Positions 59,730 through 64,000 of a DNA stretch of 64,000 nucleotides are shown here, in pieces (the first letter of the stretch is position 1; every line of letters starts with the position of its first letter). The DNA lies in the NCBI RefSeq assembly GCF_000733845.1, contig NZ_JPOI01000001.1, positions 2,357,001 to 2,421,000 of the forward strand, given 5' to 3'. The DNA comes from Geobacillus vulcani PSS1 (GTDB taxonomy: Bacteria > Bacillota > Bacilli > Bacillales > Anoxybacillaceae). The notes under the pieces are model-generated. The model had not been told where the DNA came from. It worked only from the letters and a program-made list of their open reading frames with translations, and did not search any database. A program made the translations under genes and the position numbers.

Positions 59730-60707
59730 ATGTGGCAATCGATCAACCGTCGGCTTGAGAAGGCGCTGCCGTTTCTTACGCCGGCGAGTGTGGCAGCCGG
59801 CGTCTGGCTAGCGGACGAACTGCACCGCTATGCCGCGCTTGTGCCATGGCTGTTTGCGTTCATGACGTTTAGCGGCAGTTTGCGCTTGCGCTTGAACGAT
59901 TTGAAAGCAGCGCTGATCCATCCTGCTCCGATCGTTGCGGCGCTGTGCCTCCTTCACTTTGTCATCCCGCTCTGGGCGTTTGGGCTTGGCCATCTGTTTT
60001 TTGGCAGCGACCGTTTGACGGTGGTCGGGTTTGTGTTGGCGGCTGCCATTCCGACCGGGGTGACGAGTTTTATTTGGGTGTCGCTCGGCCGCGGAAACTT
60101 GGCGCTTGCCCTTTCTGTCATTTTGATTGATACGTTTTTATCGCCCATCATTGTGCCGCTGACATTGCTTGTATTAGCCAAAAGCGTGGTCGAGCTCGAC
60201 GTGGGTCAGATGATGCTCGGTTTGTTTTTGATGATTATTTTGCCGTCATTCGCCGGCATGTTCGCGAGCGAACGGCTGTCTACTCAAGCGAACGAGCAGT
60301 TGGCGGCGGTGCTGTCGCCGTTTTCCAAGCTGGCGCTGGCGTTTGTCGTCATGATAAACAGCGCGGTCGTTGCCCCGTATTTTGGCCGTGTTGACGCCCG
60401 GCTGTTTTTCATGGCGTTGCTCGTCTTGGCGATCGCGAGCTCCGGTTATGTTCTTTCTTGGATGGCGGCCCGATGGCTCGGGTTTGCCCCTTCGGATATT
60501 ATTGCGTTAACGTTTATCGGCGGAATGCGTAACATTAGCGCCGGTGCGGTGCTGGCCATGACCTATTTTCCACCGCCAGTGAGCGTGCCGGTCGTGCTCG
60601 GCATGCTGTTTCAGCAAGTGCTTGCGTCCCTATACCACCGCTTGTTGAACAAAATGTACCATTCACCATCGAGCGGCAAAGCGCCATACGTCGGAAGCGC
60701 CTGGTAG
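59730..60707 (+). CDS. Bile acid:sodium symporter (BASS) family transporter
   Basis: This 325-residue protein has about 10 membrane segments and belongs to the BASS/arsenite-resistance (Acr3) superfamily. AAAIPTGVTSFIWVSLGRGN near residues 107-126 and FIGGMRNISAGAVLAMTYF near 262-280 are the crossover regions that bind sodium. I chose the ATG at 59730, 9 bases after GAGGAG; an ATG at 59721 directly abuts the ribosome site. The cargo is probably an organic anion and cannot be predicted. Confidence 0.82.
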   Translation: MWQSINRRLEKALPFLTPASVAAGVWLADELHRYAALVPWLFAFMTFSGSLRLRLNDLKAALIHPAPIVAALCLLHFVIPLWAFGLGHLFFGSDRLTVVGFVLAAAIPTGVTSFIWVSLGRGNLALALSVILIDTFLSPIIVPLTLLVLAKSVVELDVGQMMLGLFLMIILPSFAGMFASERLSTQANEQLAAVLSPFSKLALAFVVMINSAVVAPYFGRVDARLFFMALLVLAIASSGYVLSWMAARWLGFAPSDIIALTFIGGMRNISAGAVLAMTYFPPPVSVPVVLGMLFQQVLASLYHRLLNKMYHSPSSGKAPYVGSAW

Positions 60708-60767
60708 AGATGGAAAGGGCAGGTGGTATGCTGGCTATCAGACAGCGCCTAGCGGGAGTAAAAAGTG

Positions 60768-60802
60768 AAAAAACACCCGTCCTAGGTGGGGCGGGTGCGG
60801 GA
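60768..60802. terminator. Terminator serving the SGNH esterase gene
   Basis: CACCCG and CGGGTG form the stem around a CCTAGG-containing loop; on the minus strand TTTTTTC follows. Confidence 0.7.
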
Positions 60803-60869
60803 AAAAGCAGGTGAGGTGCTGCCGGCGTTACGGCGTTTCAGCGCTGAGGCGGTCTAGTGACCGCCTGGC

Positions 60870-61687
60870 TTAACGGTCTCGTATAGGTTCTCGTTCCGGT
60901 GAACAGATGAGGTGGCGGCGAAGAGGAAGGTTGAGTTCGACAATCCCTTCAGCGACGAGCCGGGCGATTTCTTTCGCCCCCCGCCGGTGAAAGTGGGTGT
61001 TGTCTTTGATGCCGTTTGGGTAATTACGGTGTTCGCCCGGCTCAAGCCATAAAAAGAGCCGTTTCGTCTGTTCCGGGCCGAGCTGTTCAAACCGTTGTCT
61101 GCTTTTTGCCGTCAAATCGATGACCGGAACGTGCTCTCTCTCCCCAAGCGCCTTCATGGCCGCAGGATAAAGTCCATGCGAGTTGAGCGCCCGCCCATCC
61201 GCAGAAAAGCGCCGCCGCTCGACCGGAGTGATGAGGACGGGAATCGCCCCTTTCACGCGGGCGCCGTCAATATATTGTTTTAAATATGCTTGGTAAGAGG
61301 CGAACGGTTCGGTGTAACGCTCAGGATCGTTCGCCTTTTCGTCGTTATGGCCAAACTGGATGAACAAATAGTCTCCTTGCTTGAGCTCGTGCAAAATGCG
61401 ATCGAGCCGTCCTTCCTCAATAAAACTTTTCGCACTTCGGCCGGAAGCGGCCCTATTTTTCACGATCACCTTATCGTCAAACCAATCCCCCAGCATTTCG
61501 CCCCATCCAGCCCGAGGAGCGAGGGAAGGGGGGCGGCGGCCACTGTAGAGTCTCCGGCCAAATAAACGGTCGTGACGGTTTCTTTGCCTGCTTTGGACGC
61601 TTTTCCATCTGTGGCTGTTCTGGATAGAAGAACAGCGGCGGCGATGATGATGATCCCCCATACGAAAGCGCCTTTTGTTCTTTTCAA
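60870..61687 (-). pseudogene. SGNH/GDSL esterase (rhamnogalacturonan acetylesterase type), frameshifted at a G6 tract
   Basis: The intact product would be about 273 residues: a signal anchor (KGAFVWGIIIIAAAVLL), block I VYLAGDSTVA with the catalytic Ser near 47, then APRAGWGEML, the block III-like FIQFGHNDEK near 116 and the catalytic Asp/His in KDNTHFHRRGA near 236. Block I and the rest lie in different frames; they join if the run of six G at 61528-61533 (C on this strand) had one more base. Such a tract fits slippage, phase variation or a sequencing error. The TTG start at 61687 has GGGAGGGGAG upstream. It would deacetylate pectin-like or other polysaccharides outside the membrane. Confidence 0.72.
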
Positions 61688-61771
61688 TCACTCCCCTCCC
61701 ATCCGACAGCGGCTCGTTTTTTTCCGCCGGTTTTGGTTGGCCGTGAAAACGCTCATCCCCCTTGAGTCGCC

Positions 61772-62112
61772 ATTTCATGCCTAGGTGGAGAGCAAACGTT
61801 GCTCATGGATCTTTTCTGTGAAAATGCCGAACTGGCGCGCATTTTCATCCCCGGGTGGAGGGCAGATCGCGCTGTCCATGGAACTTTTCCGTGAAAATGC
61901 CGCACTGGCGCGAGATTTTCATCCCCGGGTGGAGGGCAGATCACTGCCCATGGAACTTTTCTGTGAAAATCCCACGTTGGTGAGTGGTGATTTTCATGCC
62001 CGGGTGGAGGGCAAAACGTTGCTCATGGATCTTTTCCGTGAAAATGCAGGACTGACGCGGATTTTCATGCCCGGGTGGAGGGCAAAAGGTTGCCCATGGA
62101 TCTTTTCTGTCG
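61772..62112 (-). repeat. Five tandem ~73-bp dispersed repeat units
   Basis: Units start at 61772, 61841, 61915, 61990 and 62061 (spacing 69-75 bp). Each reads ATTTTCATCCCCGGGTGGAG, then a GGCA...TGCCC-type segment, CATGGA.CTTTTC.GTGAAAAT and about 18 variable bases. This is the reverse complement of the units at 18910 and 58335. The 61688-62153 stretch has no gene. Confidence 0.85.
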
Positions 62113-62153
62113 TTATCGTGGCTTGTGGTTCACATGTTTATGCACCGTCTTAG

Positions 62154-62522
62154 TCAGTCCATTCTCTGAAATCGGCGGTAACATTTCCAGATCATTGCAA
62201 GAAATACGCCATAGCCGACAAGCGAATACCAGTGGCTCCATTCAGGGGTGTGAATGAACCAGCCCACTTCTTCCGCTTTCGATTCGAATGCCGATATCAA
62301 TGCTGATAGCGAGAGGATGGCAGCTGCCCGTCCGATGCGTCCAAGCCGCTCCATGAAGGCAAGAAACAAAACGGTGCCAAGCGGCAGCACGATAGCGGTA
62401 AAGAAAATATCGATCGAAAAGACAGAAGGAAAGGGACGTTTCGGAAACGTATACAGCCCTTTTCCCACAAAATACAAATCCAAATACGTCCCCGCCCAGG
62501 AAGCGAGCAGCGCCGAAGCCAT
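62154..62522 (-). CDS. CBO0543-like membrane protein
   Basis: This 122-residue protein has four hydrophobic segments and the family pattern GTYLDLYFVGKGLYTFPKRP near residues 11-30 and ESKAEEVGWFIHTPEWSHWYS near 79-99. The frame stays open upstream to 62624, overlapping the DUF2515 gene, but no start with a ribosome site lies there; the ATG at 62522 is the simplest choice, though the family match begins a few residues earlier (NRRAY). Function unknown. It lies 13 bp after DUF2515 on the same strand. Confidence 0.65.
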   Translation of the reverse strand: MASALLASWAGTYLDLYFVGKGLYTFPKRPFPSVFSIDIFFTAIVLPLGTVLFLAFMERLGRIGRAAAILSLSALISAFESKAEEVGWFIHTPEWSHWYSLVGYGVFLAMIWKCYRRFQRMD

Positions 62523-62535
62523 GTAGGCGCGGCGG

Positions 62536-63681
62536 TTAGCGCGCGTGAAAGAAGGCGTGTTTGGCGATGATCGCCAGCTCCATTTTTTCGAGCGTTTCAC
62601 AATAGGCATTGACCATCTCCCCATTCACTGATGCTTCCATTTTCACAAGATAGTGGACAACGTGCGGGTCCGTAAACCAATCGCCGGGTTCGGCCGCTTC
62701 GTGGGCGATGTTTTTCCACGCGTGACGAAGCTGCGGGCTGTACAGGCGCGGGGCGCCGGGAACGATTCGGCAATCGCGGATGCGGCGGCGGTACGGCTCC
62801 CTTGGGAACGACTCGCACACGTCGTTAAACAAATGCGGCCAATAGTCTTTGCGCGAGCCGGTATGCGGATGTCTTGACGCCCAATGAACGATTTTTTCCA
62901 GCGTTTCACTGTCGTCGAACAAAATGGCGTACAGCCGTTTGCCGAGCAAAATACGTTCATGGAGCGACTCAAATTGATGGAGTGTTTGGCCAATCAAGGC
63001 GGTGCCGCCCTGGCCGTCGTCATACGGGAACAAAATGTGATTGAAATGGAACAGCTCTTGCAGTTTAAACCCGAGCGTCTGAAAGACCGTTTGCCGAAAT
63101 ACGGGATGTTGAACGACCCGTTGCTCCAAGTAGTTTTGTTCGTTAATGACTAGGGCGATTGCCAACGTGTACGGGTCACCGCGGCGCCAAAAATGTTGCC
63201 ATATCGTTTCCATAAACGTCGAGACGCCAAGCCATGGCAATAAATAAAATAACGGCTCTCCCCGCTTTTTGCTTTCCTCATACAACAAAAACTGCGGATA
63301 AATGTCTTGGAAAATGAGCCAATTGCTGCGCTCCAAAAAGGCGAAAAACGACTGCCGCTCGTCTTCCGAGAGCAGCCTCATGAGCAGTTCCCCTTTTAAA
63401 TCGGTCATATTCCAGCCGCCGTTGCGCGACACCATATGCCCTAAAAATGCCCAATGAATTTCGCGATGGCGCAAGTAAAAATTGAGATAGGCCGCTGTCC
63501 GGGTGACATTGTTTTCGTTTTGCTCCGCCGTCACCGCCTGGATGCGGCGGATGAGCTGCCGCTCTTTGGCTGTCAGATCGCGTTCTGATACCGCCGTTGT
63601 TCCTTTCTTTTTCTTCAACTCTCGATAGACATCAACGAGAGAAAGGGGAAGAGACGAGGTTTTCGGTTTACGACAACGCAT
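62536..63681 (-). CDS. yppC: DUF2515 (YppC-like) protein
   Basis: This 381-residue protein matches the Bacillaceae DUF2515 family, with NVTRTAAYLNFYLRHREIHWAFLGHMVSRNGGWNMTDLKG-type sequence near residues 58-97 and a conserved Trp/His-rich C-terminal part (KMEASVNGEMVNAYCETLEKME). Its role is unknown. AAAGGAGGTCATC precedes the ATG at 63681; the open frame continues 45 codons upstream without support. It is divergent from the cyclase gene with an 84 bp gap. Confidence 0.8.
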   Translation of the reverse strand: MRCRKPKTSSLPLSLVDVYRELKKKKGTTAVSERDLTAKERQLIRRIQAVTAEQNENNVTRTAAYLNFYLRHREIHWAFLGHMVSRNGGWNMTDLKGELLMRLLSEDERQSFFAFLERSNWLIFQDIYPQFLLYEESKKRGEPLFYLLPWLGVSTFMETIWQHFWRRGDPYTLAIALVINEQNYLEQRVVQHPVFRQTVFQTLGFKLQELFHFNHILFPYDDGQGGTALIGQTLHQFESLHERILLGKRLYAILFDDSETLEKIVHWASRHPHTGSRKDYWPHLFNDVCESFPREPYRRRIRDCRIVPGAPRLYSPQLRHAWKNIAHEAAEPGDWFTDPHVVHYLVKMEASVNGEMVNAYCETLEKMELAIIAKHAFFHAR

Positions 63682-63765
63682 GATGACCTCCTTTTGGCGC
63701 ATCATGGGCTCGCCAATTGAATAAATATGGAAAGAAACGGGATTTTCGAAAAAAGGTGGCGATGA

Positions 63766-64000
63766 ATGGTGGCTGATGAACGAAGTGTGCTCATTGATGC
63801 GCTCAAACAGTCCCAAGCAGCTGATGGATCGTGGCGGTTTCCGTTTGAAACCGGCATTTCCACCGATGCCTATATGATCATTTTACTGCGGACGCTCGAA
63901 ATAAATGATGAACCGTTGATCCAAGCGCTCGTCGAGCGAATCGAAAGCCGTCAGGAGGCAAACGGGGCGTGGAAGCTGTTTGCCGATGAAGGAGACGGCA
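63766..64000 (+). CDS. Squalene-hopene/sporulenol cyclase, 5' part
   Basis: The first 78 codons are present; the gene runs off the window. The N-terminus has a QW-type motif, SQAADGSWRFPFE near residues 15-27, then TDAYMIILLRTLE near 31-43 and a second repeat SRQEANGAWKLF near 60-71, which match the start of triterpene cyclases (SqhC, hopene or sporulenol). The ATG at 63766 lies 6 bases after AAAGGTGG; the next codon is GTG. The enzyme would cyclise squalene or a C35 polyprene for membrane lipids. Confidence 0.82.
   Translation, partial: MVADERSVLIDALKQSQAADGSWRFPFETGISTDAYMIILLRTLEINDEPLIQALVERIESRQEANGAWKLFADEGDG

Noticed and set aside
61772..62112. CRISPR-like array
   Set aside because: Units resemble each other along nearly the whole 73 bp, with no constant repeat and unique spacers, and no cas genes are near.

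Overview
The window looks like chromosomal DNA of a thermophilic, spore-forming Bacillaceae of the Geobacillus/Parageobacillus type. Supporting signs are strong AGGAGG-type ribosome sites, sigma-A promoters, a Gram-positive proline T-box, CcpA (cre) and CodY-like sites, a class D sortase with an LPXTA substrate, a DUF2515/YppC protein, the start of a squalene-hopene/sporulenol cyclase gene, and protein sequences typical of the genus. No rRNA, tRNA, CRISPR array, prophage or complete insertion sequence is visible. These assignments come from reading motifs, not from database searches.

Layout. (1) 1-11.5 kb: a catabolic cluster with a zinc alcohol dehydrogenase (cut by the window edge), a ThDP-dependent acetolactate-synthase-like enzyme, a TIM-barrel isomerase-like protein, a DctPQM TRAP transporter, a divergent MFS permease/IclR regulator pair, a type I dehydroquinate dehydratase and a class III CoA-transferase. 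The combination suggests use of an acid of the quinate/shikimate kind, but the substrate is not proven. (2) 11.6-14.4 kb: a LacI regulator with a shikimate kinase, then an unrecognised membrane-anchored protein. (3) 14.5-19.2 kb: a coiled-coil repeat gene and a three-component glycosylation system (GT-C enzyme, polyprenyl-phosphate GT2, GtrA flippase), followed by dispersed ~73 bp repeats. (4) 19.3-25.4 kb: amino-acid genes ltaE, proBA (proline T-box leader) and ilvD (cre-like site upstream).

(5) 25.6-45.1 kb is the centre of the window, a phenylacetate and apparently phenylalanine catabolic island. It holds paaK, paaABCD, an EthD-domain gene, paaF, paaG, an aldehyde dehydrogenase, paaH, paaJ and the repressor gene paaX. 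Next come a nitronate monooxygenase-like gene, a phenylalanine-dehydrogenase-type amino acid dehydrogenase, a TrpXYZ-type aromatic ABC transporter, an orphan 2-oxoacid dehydrogenase E1 alpha/beta pair and a PaaY-like gamma-carbonic-anhydrase protein. Three near-identical 19 bp palindromes (8-3-8) sit at the promoters of paaK, paaA and the dehydrogenase gene and are the best candidates for PaaX operators. A perfect cre box lies in front of the dehydrogenase gene. Read together, the island could import phenylalanine, deaminate it to phenylpyruvate, convert that to phenylacetyl-CoA and degrade it.

(6) 45.3-53.4 kb: two more tandem-repeat coiled-coil genes flank a POT peptide transporter, a small DUF2642-like protein, a PRD/PTS regulator and an ascorbate-type PTS (EIIB, EIIC). 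(7) 53.5-64 kb: a CapA-like lipoprotein, a sortase D/LPXTA surface protein pair, small membrane proteins, a long region without a supported gene (57.3-58.5 kb), a metallo-beta-lactamase-fold hydrolase, a BASS transporter, an SGNH esterase gene broken at a six-base G tract, five more ~73 bp repeats, a CBO0543-like membrane protein, DUF2515 and the beginning of the cyclase.
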